A stretch of DNA of 33,426 nucleotides from Gemmatimonadota bacterium (GTDB lineage: Bacteria; Gemmatimonadota; Gemmatimonadetes; Longimicrobiales; Gaopeijiaceae): NCBI GenBank assembly GCA_003248075.1, contig QJYK01000127.1:1-33426 (forward strand), given 5' to 3'. Below are positions 10,087 to 19,157 of this stretch, piece by piece. The stretch's first letter is position 1. Every line of letters starts with the position of its first letter. Below the pieces are notes generated by a model. The model made no database searches. It was not told where the DNA came from and was given only the letters and a program-made list of their open reading frames with translations. The position numbers and the translations under genes are program-made.

Positions 10087-12732
10087 TCACCGACCTTCGT
10101 TGCTCTCCCCGCCGTCTCGCAGCTGCGACACCCAGTTGCTCACGTACTTGAACTCCCTCATCGAGCCCGGCGGACCGCGCACGAAGACGAACTTGCCGTC
10201 GGGGGTCACGTCCCAGTTGTTCGCCGGCACGACGTCCCAATCCCCCCGGAAGAGCTCGATGGGATCGGGCGCGGGAAAGCCGCCCGTCACGTCCACGGCC
10301 ATGACGCGGTTGCCGGACAGGAAGAAGAGCTCTGTTCCGTCGCGCGACCAAAGCGCCTCCCGTCCGCCTTGGAGTGAGACCCGGCCCAGGTTCACCCATT
10401 CCGGCCAGGACGCCACGTAGATCTCGTCGGTCCCGGTGCCGTCGCTCGTATAGGCCAGGTACCGACCGTCTGGCGAGATCTGCGGGTTTTCCTCACGCGC
10501 CAGGCCCTCGAGAAGCGGGCGAGCCACGGAGTCACCACCGAGATCCAGCCAGCGCAGGTCGGTATCGGCGGTCGTGCTCCCGTCCCCCAGGGCGTTGACG
10601 AAGACCTCGCCCTTGGCTGAGATGGAGATCGGGAAGATCGCCTGACCCGGGCTGAGGGGCCGGCCGAGTGACAGGCTCGCGCGCTCGACGAGCACCAGCT
10701 CGGGGTCTCGCCAGACCGCGAAGCGGCGGCCGTCCGGATGCCACACCGGCATGATCGTGTGGTATTCGGAGCGGAGCAGCGGCTGGCTCAGGCCCCGCGC
10801 CACGTCGATGGCCCAGATCTCATCGGGGCCCGGCTCGACCGAGACGAGAATCTCCGATCCGTCCGGCGAGACGCTCGGGGCGCGATACCCGCGCCGGTCC
10901 GGCGTCAGGACCCGCTCCTCCCGACCCATGCGGTCGACCAGCACCACGGATCGCTCCAGCCCACCTTCGAGATAGACCAGATTCCCACGTCGATCGAACC
11001 TCGTCAGGAGAGCCTGGTTCCAAGGCGGGTTTCGGGGAGTCTCGAACGTCGTGACGGATGGGCCCGTCACGTCGAGGCGGTCCAGGTCGAAGGGGTATCC
11101 CACCAATCTCCCTCCCCTCCCCACCACCAGGTGACCGTCGACATACGTAGGCGACGACCCCCCGTCCAGGATACGCCGGGCCGTGAGGTCCGTCATATCG
11201 ATCGCCACGACGGTCGCCCGATTGTTGATGAGCATGTGACCGCCCCCCGGCAGGTGGTCGGGCCAACCCCAAAACGGATCCGCTTCGGAAGCGTCCGGCA
11301 TCCCATCCTCCGGCAGGCGAACCTCGATCAGCTGCGGTACCCCGCCCTCTTCGTCGACGCGGAAGAGGCCCTCGAGAGGGACCACAAACACGATCGAGCC
11401 GTCGGGCCCCCAACTGGCCCCCGCGGTGATCCGGTCGATCCGGGCCACGCGCTGAACCGAGCGTCCGTCGACCGACACCTTTCGGAGCTCCCCTTGGGCG
11501 AAGAAGCCGATCCAGTCCCCCGCACCCGGTGAGAAGAACGGGTGACGGGCCCCCTCCGTGCCGTCCAACGCCACCGCCTCGTCGCTGTCGAGGTCGCGCA
11601 CGTACAGCCGAGGCCGCCCCTCTTCGACGCCCACAAAAGCGAGCCGAGAACCGTCCTCGCTGAGATCGAAGGGGAAGGCGCCGAACGGAAGCTGAACCAC
11701 GTGGCCTTCCGGGTAGGGAATGGCGGTGCGGGTCAGGAGCGGCCCCCGTTCGGCCGACCGCCCGGTCCCGAGCCAAAGCCACAGCGCGAGAGCCGCCAGG
11801 CCGACCAGCGCGGCAGTATTGGCCATTCGCCCCCAGGCCCACCGCCCGGCCACCGGAGTCGCGTCCGCGCCCGCCTTCTCCGCTTCACGATGCCGGAAAG
11901 ACGGATCGCCCAGGGCGCGCGCGAGGTCGAGCGCTCCCGCGAACCGATCGGCCGGCAGCTTCTCCAGGGCCCTGGCGACGGCCGCGTCGACGTTGGCCGG
12001 CACCGAGCTCCGCTCCGCGTGTGCCGACGGAACTTCCCCCGTGATGATCTTGCCCAGCACGGCCTGTGGGGTGCTCCCCATGTAGGGCGGGTTGCCGACC
12101 AGCATCTCGTACAGCACGCACCCCAGCGCGTAGATGTCCGTCGCGGGGCCCACCTTCCGATCGCCCGTCGCCTGCTCCGGGCTCATGTAGTGGGGCGTGC
12201 CCAGGCTGAGGCCCGTCTCCGTCAGCCTGCTCCCGCCGCCGGCGCGGACGGCGAGCGCGATCCCGAAGTCGGAGACCACCGGCTTCCCGGCCTGCAGCAG
12301 GATGTTCGCGGGCTTGATGTCCCGGTGGATCACGCCCTGATCGTGGGCGTAGTGGAGCGCCTCGGCGACGTTCGTCGCGATTCTCACCGCCTCGTCGACC
12401 GGCAGCTGACGTTCGCGATCGAGTCGTGCCCTCAGCGTCTCCCCTTCCACGTAGGGCATCACGTAGTAGAGGAAGCCGTCCGCCTCGCCCGAGTCGAAGA
12501 GCGGCAGGATATGCGGGTGCTGGAGGTTCGCCGTCGTCCTGATCTCGGCCAGGAACCGATCGGCCCCGATGACCGCCGCCAGCTCGGGCTTGAGGACCTT
12601 CAAAGCGACCTTGCGCTGATGGCGCACGTCGCCGGCGAGGTAGACCGTAGCCATCCCGCCTTCGCCGAGCTCGCGAGTGATTTCGTAGCGGCCCTGCAGA
12701 GCGGCGTTCAGGCGGGTGACGGCGTCGGGCAT
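10087..12732 (-). CDS. Ser/Thr protein kinase with C-terminal PD40 propeller (kinase 3)
   Basis: 881 residues. The kinase domain shows GEGGMA (23-28), Lys45, HRDIKPAN with Asp138, DFG Asp155 and YMSPEQ. One helix follows (TAALVGLAALALWLWLG). The propeller contains PD40 blades such as LSEDGSRLAF, VSPDGSEILV, ISPDGRYLAY and VTPDGKFVFV. An in-frame ATG 36 bases upstream at 12768 lies inside the conserved leader; the ATG at 12732 is chosen because GGAGGG precedes it by seven bases and because MPDAV is the shared family start. It is divergent from the TolB-like/TPR gene at 12854 with 121 bases between, and converges on the kinase remnant. Confidence 0.95.
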   Translation of the reverse strand: MPDAVTRLNAALQGRYEITRELGEGGMATVYLAGDVRHQRKVALKVLKPELAAVIGADRFLAEIRTTANLQHPHILPLFDSGEADGFLYYVMPYVEGETLRARLDRERQLPVDEAVRIATNVAEALHYAHDQGVIHRDIKPANILLQAGKPVVSDFGIALAVRAGGGSRLTETGLSLGTPHYMSPEQATGDRKVGPATDIYALGCVLYEMLVGNPPYMGSTPQAVLGKIITGEVPSAHAERSSVPANVDAAVARALEKLPADRFAGALDLARALGDPSFRHREAEKAGADATPVAGRWAWGRMANTAALVGLAALALWLWLGTGRSAERGPLLTRTAIPYPEGHVVQLPFGAFPFDLSEDGSRLAFVGVEEGRPRLYVRDLDSDEAVALDGTEGARHPFFSPGAGDWIGFFAQGELRKVSVDGRSVQRVARIDRITAGASWGPDGSIVFVVPLEGLFRVDEEGGVPQLIEVRLPEDGMPDASEADPFWGWPDHLPGGGHMLINNRATVVAIDMTDLTARRILDGGSSPTYVDGHLVVGRGGRLVGYPFDLDRLDVTGPSVTTFETPRNPPWNQALLTRFDRRGNLVYLEGGLERSVVLVDRMGREERVLTPDRRGYRAPSVSPDGSEILVSVEPGPDEIWAIDVARGLSQPLLRSEYHTIMPVWHPDGRRFAVWRDPELVLVERASLSLGRPLSPGQAIFPISISAKGEVFVNALGDGSTTADTDLRWLDLGGDSVARPLLEGLAREENPQISPDGRYLAYTSDGTGTDEIYVASWPEWVNLGRVSLQGGREALWSRDGTELFFLSGNRVMAVDVTGGFPAPDPIELFRGDWDVVPANNWDVTPDGKFVFVRGPPGSMREFKYVSNWVSQLRDGGESNEGR

Positions 12733-12802
12733 GGGCAGACCCTCCGAAGCCTGGTACGCGTGCCCCATGTTAGGGGCTTCCGGGGCTCCCCGGACAGGGT
12801 GG
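12733..12802 (-). promoter_or_regulatory. Class A conserved leader of kinase 3
   Basis: On the minus strand: CACCCTGTCC, then TAACAT (12767-12772) 19 bases after CTGTCC, GGGGCACG, GTACCAGGC, GGAGGGTC and TGCCC before the ATG. This copy has lost two bases between the box and the start compared with kinase 2 (34 instead of 36). Together with the two other copies it defines a leader of about 70 bases that is better conserved than needed for a ribosome site alone. Confidence 0.55.
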
Positions 12803-12817
12803 CTGCAAGCCGGTCAA

Positions 12818-12853
12818 CTGGCCCGGTGATCAGCGCGTCCGCATCTTGCGTCC
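12818..12853 (+). promoter_or_regulatory. Class B start-region element (CATCTT-N6-ATG) of the TPR gene
   Basis: CATCTT (12842-12847) ends six bases before the ATG at 12854, and CTGGC (12818-12822) lies 19 bases upstream of it, one base different from the CTCGC of the three kinase copies. No Shine-Dalgarno sequence is visible. Here it stands in a gene that is not a kinase, which argues against simple inheritance from a duplicated kinase start. Confidence 0.45.
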
Positions 12854-14734
12854 ATGCCTGAGCGGACCCCCGGACGCGATCCGACGACCAACCCTGCGGT
12901 CCGTCCGGCTCCTCTTCAGCGCTGGCTGGCCGAGATGAAGCGGCGCCGAGTATTTGGCGTCATCGCCGTCTATGGGACGGTCTCATTCGGCGTTCTTGAA
13001 GCGGCGAGCGTGGTCTTCCCGGCCATCTCCTTTCCCGACTGGACCCTCAGTCTGTTGGTCTGGGCAGTGCTCGCCGGATTTCCGGTGGCGGTGGTTCTCT
13101 CCTGGGTTTTCCAGTGGACGCCCGATGGCCTCGAGCGAACGGAGGCGGCGGAGCCCGGGGAGATCGATTCCATCGTCGCGAGTCCGGCCCTCACGCGCTG
13201 GATGCCGGGTCTCGTTGCGCTGGCGGGTCTCGTGCTGCTTGCCGTAGGGTTCTACGGTGGGAGACGGTCGGCGGCCGAAGGCCGGCCCCTCTCCGTGGGT
13301 GCGCCGGGAGGTTCGGAGCTGACGTATACGGACCTGGCGGATGACCCGCGTCCGGCCCTCGCCGTGCTTCCCTTTGTCGATGCCAGCCCGGAAGGCGACC
13401 AGGAGTATTTCAGCGACGGGATCTCGATGGAGATCCAGACGATGCTCTCCAAGGTGCGCGGCCTGAGGGTCGCGGGTCGATCGTCCGCCTTCGCCTACAA
13501 GGACCGGAGCATGGACCTGAGGCAGATCGCCGCAGAACTCGGCGTCGACTATCTCCTCGACGGCAGCGTCCGGAAGGACGGGGATCAACTGCGCATCGGG
13601 GCCGAGTTGGTCAGCGCTTCGAACGGCTCCGGGTTGTGGACGGACAGCTACGATCGCCGGCTCGAGAACGTCTTCGCCATCCAGACCGAGATCGCCGAGG
13701 CCATCACGGAAGCCCTCCGCGTTCCGCTTGGCTTGAGCCGCGACGAGCTGGTCGTTCCGACGTTCGACATGGACGCCCACGACCTCTACCTGAGTGGACG
13801 GGCGGCCTTGCGCCGCCGAGGGCCGGGGGTAGGGGAGGCGGTGCGCCTGTTCCAGGCCGCCATCCAGAGGGATTCCACGTGGGCGCCGGCGTGGGCGGCG
13901 CTCGCCGAGGCGGCGGCGGTCCAGCCTCTCTATGCTGGAGTGGGAGCGGCGTCCACCGACTCCGCCACGTGGGCCCGGAGCTTCGCCGTCGCACAGGCGG
14001 CAGCCCAGCGGGCCCTCGAGCTGGATCCACGAAACGCGTCCGCCCGGGTGGCTCTGGGTGGGGTTCACCGCGACAGGTGGGAGTGGGAGGAGGGCGAGCG
14101 CGAGCTTCTCCGGGCCCTGGAGTTGGATCCGGACAACGAGGAGGCCCACACGCAATACTCCGAGTTGCTCTGGGGAATGGGGCGCCTCGATGAGGCTTTG
14201 CGCGAGACGGGCCGGGCCCTGGCCATCGACCGGGCGCCCATCCGTCTGGATGCACACGGCTTCGCGTTGTACATGAATGCCCGGTACGACGAGGCCGAGG
14301 CGACGCTCGAGGAAGGGCTGGCCATCGATACCGCCGGAGACGTGCACTTCCTGAGAACGGTCCTGGCCCACCTGATGCTGATGGACGGGCGGTACCGCGA
14401 GGCGATCGATCGCTTCGAAGCCTATCTGCCTGACCCGGCAGGTTTTCGCCGCATGGGGGAGGCTCTCGAAACCGGGGACCCGACGCTCCTCCCGGAACCG
14501 GAGGTCACCCTTCGTGGTTTGGCGCAGGCGATGGTGTTGCTGGGTGAGCACGACCGAGCGCTGGACGTGCTCGAGGCGAGGGTCTTCGCCATGCCGTTCA
14601 TGGTGCAATACGACGTCTGGGACCCGATCCTGGCTCCGATCTGGGACACGCGTCGGTTCCGGCGGGTGATCATGCCCCGCCTCCGGCTCGAGGGGGTGAA
14701 GCCGACCTTCGCGGGGCCCCCGCAGAGTCGGTGA
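12854..14734 (+). CDS. Membrane protein with TolB-like domain and TPR repeats
   Basis: 626 residues. The N-terminus (LAEMKRRRVFGVIAVYG) is typical for membrane-anchored TolB-like/TPR proteins related to the regions found in some adenylate cyclases and CadC-like regulators. Hydrophobic segments lie at about 33-60, 64-87 and 116-134. A TolB-like domain follows from about 169 (RPALAVLPFVD, FSDGISMEIQ, LGVDYLLDGSVRKDGDQLRI, IAEAITEAL). From about 310 to the end there are tetratricopeptide repeats (ALELDPRNASARVALGG, ALELDPDNEEAHTQYSELL), suited to protein binding. There is no DNA-binding or cyclase domain. It is divergent from kinase 3, so it may belong to the same signalling unit. The exact role is unknown. 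Confidence 0.87.
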   Translation: MPERTPGRDPTTNPAVRPAPLQRWLAEMKRRRVFGVIAVYGTVSFGVLEAASVVFPAISFPDWTLSLLVWAVLAGFPVAVVLSWVFQWTPDGLERTEAAEPGEIDSIVASPALTRWMPGLVALAGLVLLAVGFYGGRRSAAEGRPLSVGAPGGSELTYTDLADDPRPALAVLPFVDASPEGDQEYFSDGISMEIQTMLSKVRGLRVAGRSSAFAYKDRSMDLRQIAAELGVDYLLDGSVRKDGDQLRIGAELVSASNGSGLWTDSYDRRLENVFAIQTEIAEAITEALRVPLGLSRDELVVPTFDMDAHDLYLSGRAALRRRGPGVGEAVRLFQAAIQRDSTWAPAWAALAEAAAVQPLYAGVGAASTDSATWARSFAVAQAAAQRALELDPRNASARVALGGVHRDRWEWEEGERELLRALELDPDNEEAHTQYSELLWGMGRLDEALRETGRALAIDRAPIRLDAHGFALYMNARYDEAEATLEEGLAIDTAGDVHFLRTVLAHLMLMDGRYREAIDRFEAYLPDPAGFRRMGEALETGDPTLLPEPEVTLRGLAQAMVLLGEHDRALDVLEARVFAMPFMVQYDVWDPILAPIWDTRRFRRVIMPRLRLEGVKPTFAGPPQSR

Positions 14735-14738
14735 ATCG

Positions 14739-14774
14739 GGCGGACTCCCTTAGGCCTTGAGGGGCAGTCCCGCC
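14739..14774. terminator. Imperfect hairpin between converging genes
   Basis: Arms GGCGG (39-43), ACT (44-46) and CCCT (47-50) pair with AGGG (60-63), AGT (66-68) and CCGCC (70-74), numbers being the last digits after 147. Small bulges interrupt the stem. It begins just after the TPR stop codon and includes the end of the minus-strand remnant, so it could stop transcription from both sides. No clear U-run. Confidence 0.4.
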
Positions 14775-14908
14775 ATACGAACGCCGCCCGCAGCTCGGCT
14801 CGGCAGCACGCATCCCAGGATCCCGGCAACCAGCACCCCAGACGCGATGGTCGACAGCGTGACCAGCGTGAAACCCCACGCCCGGTCGGCGACCCTCGAT
14901 GGCCGCGT
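14750..14908 (-). pseudogene. Possible C-terminal remnant of a membrane protein (permease-like)
   Basis: A minus-strand open frame of 52 codons ends at the TAA 14750-14752 and has no start of its own. It encodes a hydrophobic helix, TLVTLSTIASGVLVAGILG, followed by CVLPSRAAGGVRMAGL. A last helix followed by a LPxRxA stretch is the way FtsX/MacB-type permeases end, so it may be a leftover of such a gene. Directly upstream of it (14889-14913, another frame) 23 of 25 bases match the start of kinase 4 (16550-16574), encoding LNAAIEGRR. The piece may therefore be a scar joining two broken genes. Both assignments are weak. Confidence 0.3.
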
Positions 14909-15002
14909 TCAGGGCTCGGCCGGAGTTGCCCATGGGACGCGCACGCGCTATTGCGTTCGGACCTGATGCCGTTGACGGCACCCCATCGACGGAGAGAGAG
15001 CA

Positions 15003-16400
15003 ATGAGCGATTCCGACCTTTCCGACGCCGTGATGGACGAGTTCGTGGCCGGTTTGCGCGGCGCCGCGCTGAGGCCCGGCGACAGCGACTACGACACCGC
15101 GAGACGCGTCATGAACGGCCTCATCGACCGCAAGCCCGCGGTCATCGTGCAGTGCAGCGGCGTTGCCGACGTCATCGCCGCCGTCAACTTCGCGCGCGAA
15201 CACGGCCTCACGCTCTCGGTACGCGCCGGTGGCCACAACGTCGCCGGCAAGGCCGTCAACGACGGCGGCGTCGTGATCGATCTGAAACAGATGCGCGGCG
15301 TACGCGTGGATCCCAAGACTCGCACCGCCAGGGTCCAGGGCGGGGCCACCTGGGGAGACGTCGACCGGGAGACCCAGGTCTTCGGGCTCGCGACGCCGGG
15401 CGGCGTCGTGTCGACCACGGGGGTGGCTGGCCTCACCCTCCACGGTGGCTTCGGGCATCTCCGCCGTCCCTACGGCCTGAGCCTCGACAACCTGCTCTCG
15501 GTCGATATCGTGACGGCCGACGGGGAGCTCAGGGTCGCGAGCGCGGACGAGAACCCCGACCTCTTCTGGGCCGTGCGCGGCGCAGGGAGCAACTTCGGGG
15601 TGGTGACGTCGTTCGAGTTCAAGCTCCATCCGGTCGGGCCGATGGTGATGCTTTGCGCGGCCCTCTATCCGCTCTCCGATGGGCCGAAGGTGCTACGCGG
15701 GTGGCGCTCCCAGCTGTCCGACCTCTCCGAGCGGTTCACACCCATCGCCATCCTGTGGAACGTTCCCGAAGGGTTCCCGCCCGAGGTCGTCGGCGAGCCG
15801 GTCGTCATCACGGCCGGCGTCTACGCGGGCCCCGTCGAGGAAGGAGAGAAGGTCGTGCAGCCCTTCCGCACGCTCGCGGAGCCGCTTCTCGACATCTCGG
15901 GACCCACGCCGTTCGCCGGGGTGCAGAGCGCGTTCGACCCCTTCTTCCCGCAGGGGCTGCTGCAGTACTGGAAGTCGACCTATGTAGACGAGCTGAGCGA
16001 CGATCTGTTGGACACTGTGTGCGATCTGGCGGCGGCCCGCCCATCGCCGAAGACCACGATGGACATCTGGCCGATGGCGGGGGCTGCGTCGCGGGTCGCA
16101 CCCGACGCGACCGCGTTCGGTCTGCGCCGTCCCTACATGATCGCGTTCGAGTCCACGTGGACCGACGATGCCGACAGCGACGCGAACATCCAGTGGGCCC
16201 GGGGCGCGGTCGAGTCCATGTCGCGCTTTTCCAGCGCGGGCATCTACGCGAATTTCCCCGGCTTCATGGAGGACGAGTCCGCCGGCGCAAGGGAGGCCTA
16301 TGGGGACAACTTCGGCCGTCTGTCGAGCATCAAGGGCAAGTACGATCCGACCAACCTGTTCAACCAGAACATGAACATCCCTCCCGCCGCCACGGGATAA
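15003..16400 (+). CDS. FAD-binding oxidoreductase, BBE-type
   Basis: 465 residues, no signal peptide. The FAD_binding_4 domain (about 35-210) has VRAGGHNVAG with His78, the usual covalent flavin attachment site, then RVQGGATWGDVD, ATPGGVVSTTGVAGLTLHGG, FGHLRRPYGLSLDNLLS and DLFWAVRGAGSNFGVVTSFEF. The C-terminal BBE segment ends in YGDNFGRLSSIKGKYDPTNLF and NQNMNIPP, which closes the flavin pocket. The second covalent cysteine of bicovalent members is not evident, so attachment is probably through histidine only. The family oxidises sugars, alcohols or alkaloid-like substrates with oxygen; the substrate cannot be told. GGAGAGAG precedes the ATG. It stands alone between a remnant and kinase 4. 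Confidence 0.92.
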   Translation: MSDSDLSDAVMDEFVAGLRGAALRPGDSDYDTARRVMNGLIDRKPAVIVQCSGVADVIAAVNFAREHGLTLSVRAGGHNVAGKAVNDGGVVIDLKQMRGVRVDPKTRTARVQGGATWGDVDRETQVFGLATPGGVVSTTGVAGLTLHGGFGHLRRPYGLSLDNLLSVDIVTADGELRVASADENPDLFWAVRGAGSNFGVVTSFEFKLHPVGPMVMLCAALYPLSDGPKVLRGWRSQLSDLSERFTPIAILWNVPEGFPPEVVGEPVVITAGVYAGPVEEGEKVVQPFRTLAEPLLDISGPTPFAGVQSAFDPFFPQGLLQYWKSTYVDELSDDLLDTVCDLAAARPSPKTTMDIWPMAGAASRVAPDATAFGLRRPYMIAFESTWTDDADSDANIQWARGAVESMSRFSSAGIYANFPGFMEDESAGAREAYGDNFGRLSSIKGKYDPTNLFNQNMNIPPAATG

Positions 16401-16436
16401 AGGAGGGGTCACGAAGAGGCTCGTTGGGGCCCATGA

Positions 16437-16455
16437 CGCCGTAAGCCGGACGGCG
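16437..16455 (+). terminator. Short hairpin after the FAD oxidoreductase
   Basis: CGCCGT (16437-16442) and ACGGCG (16450-16455) form a perfect six-pair stem with a seven-base loop, 36 bases after the stop codon. No U-run follows. It could end the oxidoreductase transcript before the kinase 4 start region. Confidence 0.35.
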
Positions 16456-16490
16456 CCGCTGACACGATTCTTCGCACGGCTCGACGCTCA

Positions 16491-16526
16491 CTCGCGGATC
16501 GAGGGGACGAGGCGCATCTTCTCCGC
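16491..16526 (+). promoter_or_regulatory. Class B start-region element of kinase 4
   Basis: CTCGC (16491-16495), 19 bases, CATCTT (16515-16520), six bases, ATG at 16527. The whole 36-base block is 32 of 36 identical to the block before kinase 5 (26673-26708, minus strand). GAGG occurs 14 bases before the ATG, too far for a normal ribosome site. Confidence 0.55.
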
Positions 16527-19157
16527 ATGAGCCCCGACCCCATCACTCGCCTCAACGCGGCCCTCGAGGGTCGCTACCGCGTCGAGCGAAAGCTCGGCGA
16601 GGGCGGGATGGCCACGGTCTATCTCGCGCGCGACGAGAAACACAACCGCAGGGTCGCGCTCAAGGTGCTCCGACCGGAGCTGGCCGCGGTGGTGGGCGCC
16701 GAGCGATTCCTGGCCGAGATCCAGACGACGGCGAACCTCCAACATCCGCATATTCTGCCGCTGCACGACTCCGGCGAAGCGGACGGGCTGCTCTTTTTCG
16801 CGATGCCGTTCGTCGAGGGCGAGAGTCTGAGGGATCGCCTCGATCGCGAACGGCAGCTCCCCGTCGACGACGCGGTACGGATCGCCACCAACGTGGCCGA
16901 GGCCCTCGACTACGCACACCGCCACGGTGTGATCCACCGCGACATCAAGCCGGCCAATGTGATGCTGCACGACGGGAAACCCGTCGTGGCGGACTTCGGG
17001 ATCGCGCTCGCGGTGTCCTCGGGTGGCGAGAGTCGACTGACCGAGACAGGCATGAGCCTGGGCACTCCGCAATACATGAGCCCCGAGCAGGTGGCCGGGG
17101 ATCAGATCGGGGGACCCGCGACGGATGTCTATGCGCTCGGTTGTGTGTTGTACGAGATGCTCGTCGGTGAGCCGCCCTTCTCAGGGGGCTCGCGCCAGGC
17201 ACTGCTCGGACGGATCATCACCGGGGAGATCGAGCCGGTGGCGGCACGGCGGAAGAAGGTACCTCCGAACGTGGACGCCGCCGTGGCGATGGCGCTCGAG
17301 AAGGTACCTGCCGACCGCTTTCAAACCGCACAGGCCTTCGCCGCGGCGCTGAATTCGCCCGACTTCCGCCCCAGCTACTCGGGCACGACCCGGTCGGGCG
17401 CCACGAGTCGCCCCTTGCGGGGGCTTCGTTATGCGATCATCGCCGCAGCGCTGGCACTCGCTGTGTGGGTCGTGGCCAGCCTGTCCCCGGAACGAGACGA
17501 CCCAGCCTGGCAGATGGTGATCGACCTGCCGGACGGGACGGGTCTGGCATCGGAGATACGACTCCTACCGGACCGCTCCGGCTTGCTCTACCGAGGCGCG
17601 AACCCGGATGGGGATCCAATGCTCTGGGCCCTGACGTGGGCGGCCTTCGAACCGACCCGGAGCTCCCCGCTTCCCGGGACCGAACGTGTTCGGGGATTCG
17701 ACCTGTCCCCGGATGGACGGGAGGTGGCGCTGATCATCGGCGACTCCATTCGGGTCCGGTCGTTGGCGAGCCCCTCGTCGCGGCTCGTCGCCCCTGAAGG
17801 AGCGAAGTGCTGTCTGCGCTGGAACGAGGGATGGATCTACTATACAGATGACCAGAATGGACTGAGCCGCGTCCCCGTGGGGGGTGGAGGGACCGAGCGG
17901 CTGACGGTGAACACCGGACCGGAGCTCATCCATGCTTGGCCGGCGCCGCTGCCCGGCGGAGGGCGCTTCGTGTTCGAAAAGGCGGACCTCTTCGGCCTGA
18001 CCTCACGACTGACGCTCCTCGACGGAGGTTCGGGCGAGACCACCGACCTCGGTGAGGGTCGCCGTCCGTCGTCGCTGGGGGGCTTGATCTTCTTCACGAG
18101 CCGGAACGGGGCGACGCTCAGCGTCGCGGAGCTCGAAGGCTCGGCGCTGGGCAACCCGCTGACGATCGTCGAGGGGGCCACGGAGGACTTCTCCCCCGAA
18201 TCGCTGGGCACCTACGACCTCTCGTCCTCAGGCGATCTCGGCTATTGGGTCGGGACGATGGATTCGTTCAACGCGCGGCCTCCCGTCTGGGTGTCGAGGG
18301 ACGGTCGCGCGGTGCCCCTGTCTCCGCGGCTGACGGATTTTCCGAACTTCTTCCGGGAGTTGCGTCTGTCGCCCGACGGGCGGCGGATCGCCTTTCGGAC
18401 CCGTCAGACGTTGTACGTCGCAGAGCTACCGGACGGTCCGGTCTTCCCGGTGACGCGTGACGGAACCGTCAATCGGAATCCGCGGTGGACGGCAGACGGA
18501 AGCGGTCTGTACTACGTGTCGGACCGTCTCGCCCCGGGGGTGGCCGAGGACGCCCAGGTCTTCCTCACCAGGGCGGATGGGAGCGGTGAGCCGGAGGCCG
18601 TGGACCTCAGGGCCGCCGACGCGGTCCTCACTCCTGACGGGCGCACGTGGGTCTACCGGACGCAGAACCTGGGAGAGACCCAGGGCGACCTCATGATGCG
18701 CGGGAAGGAGCCCGGATCCCAGCCGGTGGCCCTCGTCGCGACGGGGGCCCGCGAGAGCTATCCGACACTGTCCCGGGACGGCAGATGGATCGCCTACTCT
18801 TCCGACATCGACGTCGTCCGTGAGGTCTACGTGCGCCCCTTCCCGGATGCCAGGGCGCGCCGCTGGAAGATTTCTCTGGACGGCGGAGACATGCCCCTCT
18901 TCTCTCCGTCCACGGACGAGCTGTTCTATGTGGATTCGGACGGAGCGATGCTGGCGGTGCAGTACGACGCCGAGCACTTCGAGGTCGTAGAGCGGAAGAT
19001 GCTCTTCGATGCCAGCGGGTACGCGTTGAACTCCGGCTACGACGTGTCGCGCGATGCGGATCGATTCGTCCTATCGCCGCGCGTGGAGATCGAGCCGAAC
19101 CGATGGGTAATGGTGTTCAACGCGCTCCGAGCGGTTGAAGAGCTTCGCGCGCGGTGA
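16527..19157 (+). CDS. Ser/Thr protein kinase with C-terminal PD40 propeller (kinase 4)
   Basis: 876 residues. GEGGMA loop (24-29), Lys46, HRDIKPAN with Asp139, DFG Asp156 and YMSPEQ identify an active Hanks-type kinase. A helix near 310 (YAIIAAALALAVWVVASL) leads to the propeller with blades LSPDGREVAL, LSPDGRRIAF, WTADGSGLYY and LSRDGRWIAY, then a REVYVRPFP segment shared with the paralogues and the tail FNALRAVEELRAR. It is the only intact kinase on the plus strand and lies just upstream of the SusC/SusD pair in the same direction (174 bases). A regulatory link to nutrient uptake is possible but not shown. The protein starts MSPDPITRLN, like kinase 5. Confidence 0.95.
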   Translation: MSPDPITRLNAALEGRYRVERKLGEGGMATVYLARDEKHNRRVALKVLRPELAAVVGAERFLAEIQTTANLQHPHILPLHDSGEADGLLFFAMPFVEGESLRDRLDRERQLPVDDAVRIATNVAEALDYAHRHGVIHRDIKPANVMLHDGKPVVADFGIALAVSSGGESRLTETGMSLGTPQYMSPEQVAGDQIGGPATDVYALGCVLYEMLVGEPPFSGGSRQALLGRIITGEIEPVAARRKKVPPNVDAAVAMALEKVPADRFQTAQAFAAALNSPDFRPSYSGTTRSGATSRPLRGLRYAIIAAALALAVWVVASLSPERDDPAWQMVIDLPDGTGLASEIRLLPDRSGLLYRGANPDGDPMLWALTWAAFEPTRSSPLPGTERVRGFDLSPDGREVALIIGDSIRVRSLASPSSRLVAPEGAKCCLRWNEGWIYYTDDQNGLSRVPVGGGGTERLTVNTGPELIHAWPAPLPGGGRFVFEKADLFGLTSRLTLLDGGSGETTDLGEGRRPSSLGGLIFFTSRNGATLSVAELEGSALGNPLTIVEGATEDFSPESLGTYDLSSSGDLGYWVGTMDSFNARPPVWVSRDGRAVPLSPRLTDFPNFFRELRLSPDGRRIAFRTRQTLYVAELPDGPVFPVTRDGTVNRNPRWTADGSGLYYVSDRLAPGVAEDAQVFLTRADGSGEPEAVDLRAADAVLTPDGRTWVYRTQNLGETQGDLMMRGKEPGSQPVALVATGARESYPTLSRDGRWIAYSSDIDVVREVYVRPFPDARARRWKISLDGGDMPLFSPSTDELFYVDSDGAMLAVQYDAEHFEVVERKMLFDASGYALNSGYDVSRDADRFVLSPRVEIEPNRWVMVFNALRAVEELRAR

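Noticed and set aside
12733-12768. Upstream ATG at 12768 as start of kinase 3
   Set aside because: It falls within the conserved leader; the ATG at 12732 has the ribosome site and the common MPDAV start.
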